From assembly GCA_002698995.1 (NCBI GenBank), contig PAAX01000023.1:62001-126000 (forward strand): a stretch of 64,000 bases of DNA, read 5' to 3'. The stretch's first letter is position 1. Each line of letters starts with the position of its first letter. Source of the DNA: Ignavibacteriota bacterium (GTDB lineage Bacteria > Bacteroidota > Ignavibacteria > Ignavibacteriales > Melioribacteraceae). This document shows, piece after piece, positions 9,729-18,513 of this stretch. The notes beneath the pieces were generated by a model. The model saw nothing but the letters and a program-made list of their open reading frames with translations, was not told the origin of the DNA and searched no databases. Both the position numbers and the translations under genes were made by a program.

Positions 9729-9738
9729 ACTTAATCAT

Positions 9739-10671
9739 TTAGTTTGTTGTTAGTTGTCTAAATATATCTTCTAATTTAGTTTCAATCGGAGTCATTTCAG
9801 AAAGAATCCAATTTTTATTAACGCAAAGTTTGAAAATATCCTTTCTTGAGCTTACTCCCGGAGTACTATTTATAATAAAACTGTTTTCACTTTCCTTAAT
9901 AGGATCAACAAGTGAAACGGATTCCAGTCCCTGAAGTGCATTGATAATTTCATCTTTTGAAGATGCTTCAAGAATTTGAACTCTTAAAACTTCTTCACCT
10001 TGTGCCTGCTTTTTAAGAATTTCAGAAGTACCATCGGCAACAATTTTTCCTTTATTGATAATTAAAATTCTATCACAGGTTGCTTCTACTTCGGGAAGAA
10101 TATGAGTGCTTAGAATAACTGTTTTCTCTCTTCCTAGTTCACGGATTAATTTTCTAATTTCCACAATTTGATTTGGATCTAATCCTGTTGTAGGTTCATC
10201 AAGAATTAATATCTCCGGATCATGAATCATTGCTTGAGCTAAACCGACTCTCTGCTTATAACCTTTAGATAGTTCACCAATTTTTTTATGTTTTTCATCA
10301 TTTAAACCGGTCAGTCTAACCATTTCAATAATTCTTGATTCTATTTTAGATTTAGGAACACCTTGAAGTTCTGCAACAAATCTAAGGTAATCTAAAATCT
10401 GCATATCATAATAAAGAGGATTATTTTCAGGCAGATAACCGATTTTCTTTTTGATTAATTCTTGATTGTTGTGGATTGAATTTCCGCCGACTTTAACATC
10501 GCCGTCTGATGGTGCCATAAAGCATGTAATAATTTTCATTGTTGTTGTTTTACCAGCCCCGTTTGGGCCAAGAAATCCAACGATTTCTCCGGTTTTTACT
10601 TCAAATGAAATATTATCTACTGCTCTTTGACTTCCATATTTTTTTGTTAGGTTTTCAACAATAATGCTCAT
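9739..10671 (-). CDS. GldA-like ABC transporter ATP-binding protein
   Basis: A 310-residue ABC ATPase. Walker A GPNGAGKT is at 35-42, the Q-loop lies in GYLPENNPLYYDM, the signature is LSKGYKQRVGLAQAM, Walker B is ILILDEPTTGLDP and the switch His lies in ILSTHILPEVE. A C-terminal extension of about 90 residues is normal for the GldA/CcmA-like subfamily. It is the first gene of a five-gene minus-strand operon (ATPase, permease, GldG-like, DUF4340, MORN-like). The 106-bp gap to rpiA upstream leaves room for a promoter. Confidence 0.92.
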   Translation of the reverse strand: MSIIVENLTKKYGSQRAVDNISFEVKTGEIVGFLGPNGAGKTTTMKIITCFMAPSDGDVKVGGNSIHNNQELIKKKIGYLPENNPLYYDMQILDYLRFVAELQGVPKSKIESRIIEMVRLTGLNDEKHKKIGELSKGYKQRVGLAQAMIHDPEILILDEPTTGLDPNQIVEIRKLIRELGREKTVILSTHILPEVEATCDRILIINKGKIVADGTSEILKKQAQGEEVLRVQILEASSKDEIINALQGLESVSLVDPIKESENSFIINSTPGVSSRKDIFKLCVNKNWILSEMTPIETKLEDIFRQLTTN

Positions 10672-10777
10672 ATAAAAAGAACCAAATTTTTTAGATGCAA
10701 AAATTATAAATCGTATATAAGTTTTTCAAGAATTTGAAAAACATAATTGCTTATAAAAATTAAACTAACCTTAGGTT

Positions 10778-11470
10778 TCAATTTTTTTCAATAAACTTTA
10801 ATCCTTGTTTTGAGGCTATAATAATTTTTGTTGCAAGATGAATAAACAATCCGTGTTCAACAATTCCTGCTCTGCTGCTAAGTTTAATATCAAGTTCAAA
10901 TGGATTATGGATAATTCTAAAATCAGCATCTAAAATTCTATTACCTTCATCGGTTGCATAAGGATTTCCGTTTGAATCTAACCTCAATTTTACACTTGCG
11001 CCTAATTCCTCCAGATATATCCTTTCTGATTCTAATGCAAATTCTAAAACTTCAACAGGAACCGCCCACTTCTCACCAAGTCTATTTGAGAGTTTTGATT
11101 CATCAATTATAATGATATTTTTTTTGCTGTTCTGGGCAATAACTTTTTCACGAAGCAGAGCACCTCCACCCCCTTTAATCAGATTGAGATATTTGTCAAC
11201 TTCATCGGCACCGTCAATTGTTAAATCAATTCTCGGGTGATCGTTAATTGTACTTAATGGGATACCATATTTTTTTGCAAGCGTTTCAGTCTGAACTGAA
11301 CTGGGAATTCCAACAATATTCTCAAGCTCTTTTTCCTTGTACAATCTTCCAATTTCTTTAAGAGCATATTTTGTTGTAGAACCTGTTCCCAGTCCTAAAA
11401 CCATGTTAGATTTTACATGTTTTACTGCTTCAAAAGCAGCCATTTGTTTTAGTTCTTCTGCTTCCATCAC
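10778..11470 (-). CDS. rpiA: Ribose-5-phosphate isomerase A
   Basis: A 230-residue protein of normal RpiA length. It interconverts ribose 5-phosphate and ribulose 5-phosphate in the cytosolic non-oxidative pentose phosphate pathway. Diagnostic segments are GLGTGSTTKYAL (phosphate loop), DLTIDGADEVD (catalytic Asp), IKGGGGALLREKVIA (catalytic Glu and Lys) and a C-terminal GIVEHGLFIHLATKIIIA. Its ATG overlaps the SDR gene stop by 4 bp, so the pair is co-translated. No sign of damage or transfer. Confidence 0.96.
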   Translation of the reverse strand: MMEAEELKQMAAFEAVKHVKSNMVLGLGTGSTTKYALKEIGRLYKEKELENIVGIPSSVQTETLAKKYGIPLSTINDHPRIDLTIDGADEVDKYLNLIKGGGGALLREKVIAQNSKKNIIIIDESKLSNRLGEKWAVPVEVLEFALESERIYLEELGASVKLRLDSNGNPYATDEGNRILDADFRIIHNPFELDIKLSSRAGIVEHGLFIHLATKIIIASKQGLKFIEKN

Positions 11471-12180
11471 TTTTTTTCCTTTGGATTTGTTGCAAAGACA
11501 GTTAATTCGGTAATAAATCCTCTATCTTCCATTTCCAATGCAGAAATAACGGCATGAGCAATATCTTCGGATAACAATTTTGTTGGGTTAAATTCTCTTT
11601 CTCCATTTCCGGCATTTACTGAAAATTCGGTCTGAACTTCACTAGGATTTACAAGCATAACTCTAACATTATATTTTCTTAGTTCTGCCTGCCAGCATTC
11701 AGTCATCCCTTTTAACGCAAATTTAGTCGCAGCGTATGCAGTTCCGTATGCAAATCCTTTTTTGCCTGCCGTAGATGAAATATTAATTATATTCCCGCTC
11801 ATTTGGTTAATAAAAATTTTTGCAGATTCTCTAGCCATCAGCATTGCACCAAAAACATTTGTTGAATGGACATCCAGAAATTTATTTGAATCTATATTTT
11901 CTAATAAATCAAAATAACCATAACCGGCATTATTAATTAGAGCATCTAAGGTTTTGTAATCGGATTTGAATTCTTCAAAGAATTTCAAAACTTCATCCTC
12001 TTTGGAAACATCAAAATTATAACTTTTAATACCAAGTTCTTCTGCAGTTTTTTCTAATTTTTCTTTGTTTCTTCCGGTAATGATAACTTCTGTCCCTTTT
12101 TCTTTTGCTTTTGCTGCTATTGACTTTCCGATTCCGGATGAACCCCCTGTGATTAAGATTACTTTTTTATTCATATTCAT
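11467..12180 (-). CDS. Short-chain dehydrogenase/reductase
   Basis: A 237-residue classical SDR. The Rossmann motif ITGGSSGIGKS is at the N-terminus; NNAGYGYF follows near 86, then the catalytic Ser in INISSTAGKKG and the YxxxK pair in YAATK near 150. The stretch after the first beta strand reads IITGRNKEKLE, where an Arg suggests NADP preference. The substrate is not readable from sequence. It is the first gene of the pair with rpiA and faces the small ORF and miaB across a 157-bp divergent region. Confidence 0.9.
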   Translation of the reverse strand: MNMNKKVILITGGSSGIGKSIAAKAKEKGTEVIITGRNKEKLEKTAEELGIKSYNFDVSKEDEVLKFFEEFKSDYKTLDALINNAGYGYFDLLENIDSNKFLDVHSTNVFGAMLMARESAKIFINQMSGNIINISSTAGKKGFAYGTAYAATKFALKGMTECWQAELRKYNVRVMLVNPSEVQTEFSVNAGNGEREFNPTKLLSEDIAHAVISALEMEDRGFITELTVFATNPKEKK

Positions 12181-12337
12181 TTTATATTTTCCTTAAAAAG
12201 TTTCTTAAATAATAAAATCTAAGTTATGTAAAGAAACTATGAATTACCATTTGCCTTGTTATTAGAACATCTAATTAATAAATTTGTAAGCTGTTACAAA
12301 ATTTTATACAGCAATTTAAGGTTTAAGGATATAGGAT

Positions 12338-12487
12338 ATGCTAGCATTTTTGCAAAATAAAAATTCTGAAGAAGAAATCGATCTTAGGACAGATCAGAAA
12401 AGAAAAAGAATAACATTAACCGTTGTATTTGGTGTTATTGCTTTTATTCTTTTTAATGTTGTTATGTATTTTCTTACCAAAGTTTAA
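12338..12487 (+). CDS. Small single-pass membrane protein, 49 residues
   Basis: A short frame that begins at ATG 12338 and stops at TAA 12485-12487. It encodes a charged N-terminus (NSEEEIDLRTDQKRKR) followed by one hydrophobic helix (about 26-46, LTVVFGVIAFILFNVVMYF) and the end TKV. An AAGGAT stretch sits 6-11 bases upstream. The basic KRKR before the helix predicts an N-in orientation. It lies in the leader of miaB, 19 bp upstream of the miaB ATG, and is the only frame that explains this piece of sequence. I do not recognise a family. The clear helix with charged flank and the RBS support it as a real gene. Confidence 0.65.
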   Translation: MLAFLQNKNSEEEIDLRTDQKRKRITLTVVFGVIAFILFNVVMYFLTKV

Positions 12488-12506
12488 AAATTAGAAAGTT
12501 GTTTTA

Positions 12507-13859
12507 ATGACAAAGACGAATAACGTATATATAGAAACTTACGGATGCCAAATGAATGTTGCCGATTCTGAATTAGTTCTCGGCATTCTTAAGAATAAAG
12601 GATTTTCTGTTACTGAAACTGCTGATAATGCCGATGTAATTCTTTTAAATACTTGCAGCATTAGAGATAATGCTGAACAAAGAATTCACGGCAGATTAGG
12701 AAATCTAAAAAAAATTAAAGAGAAAAAACCAAGCACCGTTATTGGTGTATTGGGATGTATGGCTGAGCGTTTGAGAATATCTTTAATTGAAGAAAAGAAA
12801 ATGGTTGACCTTGTTGTTGGTCCGGATGAATACAGAAGGATTCCGGAATTTATTGATCAAGCATTTTCAGGTGAAAAGGGAATTGGAGTTAAACTTTCGC
12901 GAACTGAAACTTATGATGATATTATTCCTTACCGAGAAGAAGGACTTTCTGCTTGGATTTCAGTAATGCGCGGCTGTGATAAATTCTGTACTTTCTGTGT
13001 TGTTCCTTTTACAAGAGGAAGAGAAAGAAGCAGAAATTTTGACTCAATTATAGATGAAATAAAAATTCTATCGGAAAGAGGATTTAGAGAAGTTACTCTT
13101 CTTGGTCAGAATGTAAATTCTTACAATGATAATGGAAGAGATTTTGCTGATCTTCTCGCTGCCTCTGCCGCAGTTGATAGAAAAATTAGAGTTAGATTTA
13201 CAACTTCACACCCTCAGGATTTATCGGATAAATTACTCTATACAATTGCTGAAAATCCGAATTTGTGCAATTACATTCATCTTCCGGTTCAGTCCGGTTC
13301 AGATAGAATCCTTAAACTTATGAATCGCACTTACACAATAGAACATTATCTTAATTTAATTGATAAAGCTAGGAAAATAATTCCGGGTGTAAGTTTCTCT
13401 ACTGATATTATTGCCGGATTCCCTACAGAAACTTATGAAGACCATTTAACTACTTTAGATGTTATGCAGAAAGTTAAGTATGACGGAGCTTACATGTTTA
13501 AGTATTCTGCAAGAGAAGGAACTAAAGCATACAAAATGGGAGATGATGTTTCAGAGGAAGCTAAAACAAAAAGATTGAATGAGATTATAGATCTTCAACA
13601 GTCAATTTCTTTTGAAGTAAATCAAACTTTGCTTAATACCGAAGAGGTTGTTTTAGTTGAAGGAAACAGTAAAAAATCGGATGAATTTCTAGCCGGTAGA
13701 ACTGATTCAAACAAAGTAGTAATATTCCCTAAGAATGAAAAAGTGAAAGTTGGTGATTACGTTAAAGTAAGAATCAATAAAGCAACTTCGGCTACCTTAT
13801 TTGCAGATTTTTTAAGTATTGAAATTCCTTACGAAAAAGATATTGCAAAAACAGCTTAA
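12507..13859 (+). CDS. miaB: tRNA-2-methylthio-N6-dimethylallyladenosine synthase
   Basis: A 450-residue radical SAM methylthiotransferase that adds the 2-methylthio group to i6A37 of tRNA. The N-terminal MTTase domain has YGCQMNVADSE, NTCSIRDNAE and GVLGCMAERL, giving the three Cys of the auxiliary cluster. The radical SAM motif is RGCDKFCTFCVVPFTRGRERS near 153-173. A C-terminal TRAM domain covers about 375-445. The TYGCQMN and GRERSR forms separate it from RimO, which is present elsewhere in the window. It follows the small membrane ORF by 19 bp and precedes the SPOR gene by 6 bp. Confidence 0.96.
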   Translation: MTKTNNVYIETYGCQMNVADSELVLGILKNKGFSVTETADNADVILLNTCSIRDNAEQRIHGRLGNLKKIKEKKPSTVIGVLGCMAERLRISLIEEKKMVDLVVGPDEYRRIPEFIDQAFSGEKGIGVKLSRTETYDDIIPYREEGLSAWISVMRGCDKFCTFCVVPFTRGRERSRNFDSIIDEIKILSERGFREVTLLGQNVNSYNDNGRDFADLLAASAAVDRKIRVRFTTSHPQDLSDKLLYTIAENPNLCNYIHLPVQSGSDRILKLMNRTYTIEHYLNLIDKARKIIPGVSFSTDIIAGFPTETYEDHLTTLDVMQKVKYDGAYMFKYSAREGTKAYKMGDDVSEEAKTKRLNEIIDLQQSISFEVNQTLLNTEEVVLVEGNSKKSDEFLAGRTDSNKVVIFPKNEKVKVGDYVKVRINKATSATLFADFLSIEIPYEKDIAKTA

Positions 13860-13865
13860 TTATAA

Positions 13866-14573
13866 ATGAAGATAATATTACCAATATTACTTCTGGTTTT
13901 TTCAATCTTTGCACAAGAAGTAAATATTGTAGAACAATTAAAACAAATTGAAAGCGGCAATAAGGATAAAGCTGCTGCCGCTTTATCTGATTTTAAAAAA
14001 AACAATCCAAGTGATCCATCAGTTATTTTTTTAGATGCGGTCTTAACCGAAAACGGCAAAGATGCCTTAAATAAATATGAATCGGTTTATAAAAACCATC
14101 CCAATTCAAACTATGCAGATGCATCTTTATATAGAATTTTTTCTTATTACTACTCACTAGGTATTTATAACAAAGCTCAAGAATATTTGACTGCACTTGA
14201 AAATAAATATCCAAATTCACCTTATCTAAAAATCGCTGATCGCAACATTCCCGAAGAAGATTTATATGTAGAAAAACCTGCTGCTGAAAAAACTAAAGAA
14301 CCAGTTGAAATTATTGAGTCTCCTAAGAAAGTTGAGAATGCAAAATTTACTGTGCAGGCAGGAGCCTTTCTGAATCTTGCTAATGCTCAAAAATTAAAAG
14401 AGGATTTGGAAAGTGACGGTTATACATCAGAATTAAGTACAAAAGAAGTAGGGGGTTCAATATTAAATGTGGTTACTGCAGGCAGATTTGAATCAGAGCA
14501 AAATGCTCAGAAATTAATTACACATCTCAAAAATAACTACAAACTCAACGGTAGAATTATTCCGATTGAATAG
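13866..14573 (+). CDS. Exported SPOR-domain protein with TPR-like region
   Basis: A 235-residue protein with a short signal peptide (MKIILPILLLVFSIFAQE). Residues 20-125 are helical and resemble tetratricopeptide repeats (KDAL..YESVYKNHPNSNYADASLYRIFSYYY, then YNKAQEYLTALENKYPNSPY). Residues 156-235 form a SPOR domain (KFTVQAGAFLNLANAQKLKE through VVTAGRFESEQNAQKLI), a fold that binds denuded peptidoglycan glycan strands. It may therefore work at the septum or cell wall. The gene is packed between miaB (6 bp) and the MBL-fold gene (0 bp). Confidence 0.83.
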   Translation: MKIILPILLLVFSIFAQEVNIVEQLKQIESGNKDKAAAALSDFKKNNPSDPSVIFLDAVLTENGKDALNKYESVYKNHPNSNYADASLYRIFSYYYSLGIYNKAQEYLTALENKYPNSPYLKIADRNIPEEDLYVEKPAAEKTKEPVEIIESPKKVENAKFTVQAGAFLNLANAQKLKEDLESDGYTSELSTKEVGGSILNVVTAGRFESEQNAQKLITHLKNNYKLNGRIIPIE

Positions 14574-15347
14574 ATGAACAATCAAATTTTATTCATCGGC
14601 ACAAGTTCGGGCAAAACAAGCCTGAAAAGGTTTCATTCATCATTGTTATTAAATACGGAAAAATTTAGATTGTTGATTGATGCCGGCGATTCAGTTTCCC
14701 GTGCATTATTAAAGCAGAAAATCGATCTAAATAATATTAATGCAATTTTAATTTCACATTTTCATGCAGATCATTATTCCGGTTTAGCTTCTCTCGTAAC
14801 GCAAATGCATTTGTCGAAAAGAAAAAATTCATTAAAAATCTTTGTTCATAAAAAATTTGCTAAGCAGATTAAAATCTTTCTAAACCAATCATATCTATTC
14901 GAAGAAAAGTTGACTTTCAATTTAACCATTAATGGGTATGATTTCGGTAAAGAAATTGAATTAGATAAAAATTTATCTTTTACTCCAAAGCAGAATTCAC
15001 ATATAAGAAATAAACGCAATCTAAAAAATTATAATGGAATAAAATTTATTTCTTCTAGTTTTCTGTTTTCATTATATGACAAAAAAATCTTTTATACTTC
15101 TGATGTTGGGGATAAGGAAGATTTGTATTTGTTCGATCTTTCTAAAATTGATTTGTTAATATCGGAAGTAACACACATCGATAAAGAAATTTTTCAGAAA
15201 ATTTTAACTCAATTCGAAAATCTTCAAATCTATCTTACTCATTACGATGATAATGCTTTTGATGAATTAAAATCATGGCGGAAAAATTTTTCCAAATCAG
15301 ATTTAGGAAGGCTCAAAATTGCAAAAGACGGAATGAAAATTTCATAA
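14574..15347 (+). CDS. MBL-fold metallohydrolase, RNase Z-like
   Basis: A 257-residue metallo-beta-lactamase-fold protein. The metal motif HFHADH is at residues 62-67, preceded by the strand LLIDAGDSVSRAL. Further ligands are plausible in NSHIRNKRN, YTSDVGDKED (Asp) and YLTHYDDNAF (final His). The layout of a short N-terminus with RFHSSLLLNTEKFRLLIDAG is nearest to the RNase Z/ElaC and phosphodiesterase branch, but the exosite arm of true RNase Z is not evident, so the substrate is left open. Its ATG directly follows the TAG of the SPOR gene. Confidence 0.8.
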   Translation: MNNQILFIGTSSGKTSLKRFHSSLLLNTEKFRLLIDAGDSVSRALLKQKIDLNNINAILISHFHADHYSGLASLVTQMHLSKRKNSLKIFVHKKFAKQIKIFLNQSYLFEEKLTFNLTINGYDFGKEIELDKNLSFTPKQNSHIRNKRNLKNYNGIKFISSSFLFSLYDKKIFYTSDVGDKEDLYLFDLSKIDLLISEVTHIDKEIFQKILTQFENLQIYLTHYDDNAFDELKSWRKNFSKSDLGRLKIAKDGMKIS

Positions 15348-15417
15348 AAATTTTGTTGTAATATTTCAATAAAATTATAATTAATTTAGTATTTCATTTT
15401 TAAATAAATATGTCAAA

Positions 15418-16524
15418 ATGTCAGTCGAAGATTTTCAGAAAAAATTTAATATTATTGGTAAGTCAAAAGAAATTAAAGACTTAGCAGATATAACACTTCA
15501 AGTTGCCAACTCTGATATTTCTGTCTTGATCTACGGTGAAAGTGGAGTTGGAAAGGAAGTATTTGCACGAGCCATTCACGGAGCCAGCAGAAGATCAGAC
15601 AAAAAAATGGTTAGTGTAAATTGTGGTGCAATTCCAGAAGGAATTTTAGAGAGCGAACTTTTTGGACATAAAAAAGGGGCTTTTACCGGTGCAGTTGATG
15701 ATAGAAAAGGTTACTTTGAAATTGCTGATAATGGTACACTATTTTTAGATGAAATTGCTGAAATGCCTTTAACTACTCAAGTAAAACTTCTTCGAGTTTT
15801 AGAAACCGGAGAGTTTATGAGAATAGGGGGAGAAACGGTAACAAAAGTTAACGTTAGAATAATTGCTGCATCTAATAAGGATTTACAAAAAGAAGTTGAA
15901 GCAAAACATTTTAGAAATGATTTATATTTTAGATTAAAAGCAGTCTCATTGAACATTCCGCCTCTTCGTGAAAGAAGAGAAGATATCAGCAGTCTGGTTT
16001 TTTACTTCTTAAGAAATTATTCTGAATCAAATAAAATGCCCGAACCTGAAATTACACCGGAAGCACTTGATTTTCTTACGAAATATTCATGGCCCGGAAA
16101 TGTTCGTGAACTTAAAAATGCAGTTGAAACGGCAGCAGCATTAACAAAAACCGGAGTTTTAGAAATTGATTCTTTCTATCCTCTGCTTTCTAAAAATATA
16201 AGTGCAAATGAGAATAGAAATCTGCCTATACATTTAAATAAATCGCCGGAATCTTTAGACCGTGAAATGATTTTTAGAGCGTTGATTGATATAAAGAATG
16301 ATTTGATTGAATTAAAAGAAATGGCATTAAATTTCAACAAAGAAACTAAAAATGAATCAAATACAATTTCTGTTAATGAAGTAGTTCCAATAAATAAATT
16401 GGAAAAAAATGCGATAATAAATGCGCTTAATTTTACTAAAGGAAGTAAGCGTCAAGCAGCTAAATTATTAGATATAAGTGAAAGAACTTTATACCGAAAA
16501 TTAAAAGAATATGACTTACAATAA
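15418..16524 (+). CDS. Sigma-54-dependent transcriptional activator lacking a receiver domain
   Basis: A 368-residue enhancer-binding protein. The AAA+ domain starts almost at once: Walker A GESGVGKE at 40-47, the sigma-54 contact loop GAFTGA at 87-92, Walker B GTLFLDEI and arginine fingers in FRNDLYFRLKAV and PLRERREDI. A Fis-type helix-turn-helix ends the protein (GSKRQAAKLLDISERTLYRKL). No N-terminal receiver, GAF or PAS domain is present, so activity is probably controlled by level or by a partner, as for PspF-like proteins. The last 14 bp overlap lptE, a link to envelope biogenesis. No obvious -24/-12 promoter was found by eye nearby. Confidence 0.92.
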   Translation: MSVEDFQKKFNIIGKSKEIKDLADITLQVANSDISVLIYGESGVGKEVFARAIHGASRRSDKKMVSVNCGAIPEGILESELFGHKKGAFTGAVDDRKGYFEIADNGTLFLDEIAEMPLTTQVKLLRVLETGEFMRIGGETVTKVNVRIIAASNKDLQKEVEAKHFRNDLYFRLKAVSLNIPPLRERREDISSLVFYFLRNYSESNKMPEPEITPEALDFLTKYSWPGNVRELKNAVETAAALTKTGVLEIDSFYPLLSKNISANENRNLPIHLNKSPESLDREMIFRALIDIKNDLIELKEMALNFNKETKNESNTISVNEVVPINKLEKNAIINALNFTKGSKRQAAKLLDISERTLYRKLKEYDLQ

Positions 16525-17026
16525 ATTTTTTATATTAATTTCAATAACTATAGGAGGGCTTTTACTAAGCTCATGCAGTTATTCCTTTACCGGATCTTCT
16601 GTTCCTGCACATTTAAATACCATCTCCATTCCGCTGGCACTTGATAGAAGCGGTTCCGGAGAACCTGACTTGAGCGAGAATTTGACTAACGAACTTATTA
16701 CAAAATTCTTAAATGATAATTCGTTGCAGATTGCGGACAGAGTAAACGCTGATGCAATTTTAGAATGTACTATAACTTCTATTCCCGATATCCCTGAAGT
16801 TATTTCAGGCGGTGAAGAAGTTACTTTAAGAAAAATTACTCTTAATATAAAAGTAACTTACCGCGATTTAGTAGAAAGAAAAACAATATTTGATAGAAAC
16901 TTTTCAAACTTTGGTAATTATAGTGTAGATTCGCCCGATATTCAGCAGGCGAGGCTTGATGCAATTTCTCAAGCTATAGATTTAATAACTGAAGATATTT
17001 TATTAGCAGTAGTATCTAATTGGTAA
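16511..17026 (+). CDS. lptE: LptE-like LPS-assembly lipoprotein
   Basis: A 171-residue lipoprotein. The N-terminus is a lipoprotein signal with lipobox LLSSC and lipidated Cys22, followed by SYSFTGSSVPAHLNTISIPL, the usual opening of LptE in Bacteroidota/Chlorobi. The central part (LTNELITKFLNDNSLQIA, then ADAILECTI) and the end matching DAISQAIDLITEDIL fit the family. LptE plugs the LptD barrel that inserts lipopolysaccharide into the outer membrane. The start lies inside the end of the sigma-54 activator gene (14 bp overlap). lptD is not in the window. Confidence 0.85.
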   Translation: MTYNKFFILISITIGGLLLSSCSYSFTGSSVPAHLNTISIPLALDRSGSGEPDLSENLTNELITKFLNDNSLQIADRVNADAILECTITSIPDIPEVISGGEEVTLRKITLNIKVTYRDLVERKTIFDRNFSNFGNYSVDSPDIQQARLDAISQAIDLITEDILLAVVSNW

Positions 17027-17041
17027 TGGAGCCAAAATAAT

Positions 17042-18512
17042 ATGTTTGTAGATCACTTAGTTTTAGGTGTTTATGTTTTTTCACTTGTTATCATGACGAT
17101 TTTCGCAAGTCATGGTTTTATTATGTTATACTATCATAATAAATACAAAAAAAAACGAACCGATAGGAATTGATGAATTATCCGATGATACATTTGTTAC
17201 AATTCAGCTTCCTCTTTATAATGAAGTTTATGTTGCGGAAAGATTAATTAATACTGTGTGCGAAATGGAATTTCCAAAAGATAAAATGGAAATTCAAGTT
17301 CTTGATGATTCAACGGATGAAACAGTTAAGGTTGTTGCCGAACTTGTAAAAGAAAAGAAAGCAGAAGGATTTGATATTGTTCATGTTAGAAGAGAAAGTC
17401 GTGAAGGCTTTAAAGCCGGTGCATTAAAGGAAGGATTAAAAACTGCAAAAGGTAAATATGTCGCAATATTTGATGCTGACTTTGTTCCTAAAAAAGATTT
17501 TCTCTTAAAAACTTTAAAGCACTTTTCTGATGATAAAGTTGGAATGGTACAGACAAGATGGGAGCACTTGAATGAAGATTATTCTATCTTAACTAAGATT
17601 CAAGCTTTAGCTTTGAACGGACATTTTGTTATTGAACAATCTGTAAGAAATAAAGCCGGATTTTTTATCAACTTTAACGGAACAGGCGGAGTTTGGAGAA
17701 AAGATTGTATTGAAGATGCCGGAAACTGGCATGCCGATACTTTAACAGAAGATTTAGATTTATCATATAGAGCTCAACTTAAAGGCTGGAAGTTTGTTTT
17801 CTTGAGAGATTTTACTACTCCGGCTGAACTTCCTGCAGAAATGAATGCATTAAAAGCTCAACAGTTTAGATGGACAAAAGGTGCCGTTGAAACTTCAAAG
17901 AAAATTTTACCTTTGGTTTGGAAAAGTAAAATCCCTTTGAGAATTAAATTGCAGTCAACCTTCCATTTGACTAACAATATAGTTTTCCCATTTATATTGG
18001 TTGCGGGAATTTTAAATGTACCTTTGATTTTTATCAAAAACAGCGGGCCATACGAAATATTCTTCAATTTCATGTCGGTATTTGTATTGGCTTTTATTAG
18101 CTCTTTCTTATTTTATTTATACGCACAGAAAGATGTGCATTCTGATTGGAGAAAGAGAATTGCATTATTTCCTTTATTTATGGCTGGCAGTATGGGATTT
18201 TCAGTTAATAACTCAAGAGCAGTAATTGAAGGTTTATTAAGCAGAAAAAGTGAATTTGTAAGAACACCAAAATATAAAGTTGTTAATAAAGATGATTCGA
18301 TTGCAAAGAATACTTATTTTAAAAAGACTAAAGTAGATAAATCAGCTTTTATTGAGCTAATGCTTGGTTTATACTGTTTAATTGGTGTTGCAGCTTCAAT
18401 TTATTTTAGAGAAATATCTGCAATTCCATTTCAGTTTATGTTTTTCCTTGGTTATACAAGCGTTGCTTATTTCTCATTAAAGCCTAATTTTGTAAAGAAA
18501 AAAGAAGCATAA
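17042..18512 (+). CDS. GT2 glycosyltransferase, cellulose-synthase-like, interrupted by a one-base frame change at an A9 tract
   Basis: Two frames make one protein. From ATG 17042 the first frame encodes MFVDHLVLGVYVFSLVIMTI then FASHGFIMLYYHNKYKK, the N-terminal membrane helix usual for this family, and stops 8 codons later. The second frame covers the rest to 18512: QLPLYNEVYVAERL, DDSTDETV, GFKAGALKEGL, FDADFVPKKDF, TLTEDLDLSYRAQLKGW and QQFRWTKGA, all classical GT2 motifs, then several C-terminal helices. The frames join at nine A residues (17147-17155); dropping one A gives NKYKKNEPIGIDELSDD. A start at 17112 in the second frame would leave a protein without its first helix. Likely a membrane-bound enzyme making a glycolipid or polysaccharide. 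The cause of the shift is unresolved. Confidence 0.8.
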
Positions 18513-18513
18513 A

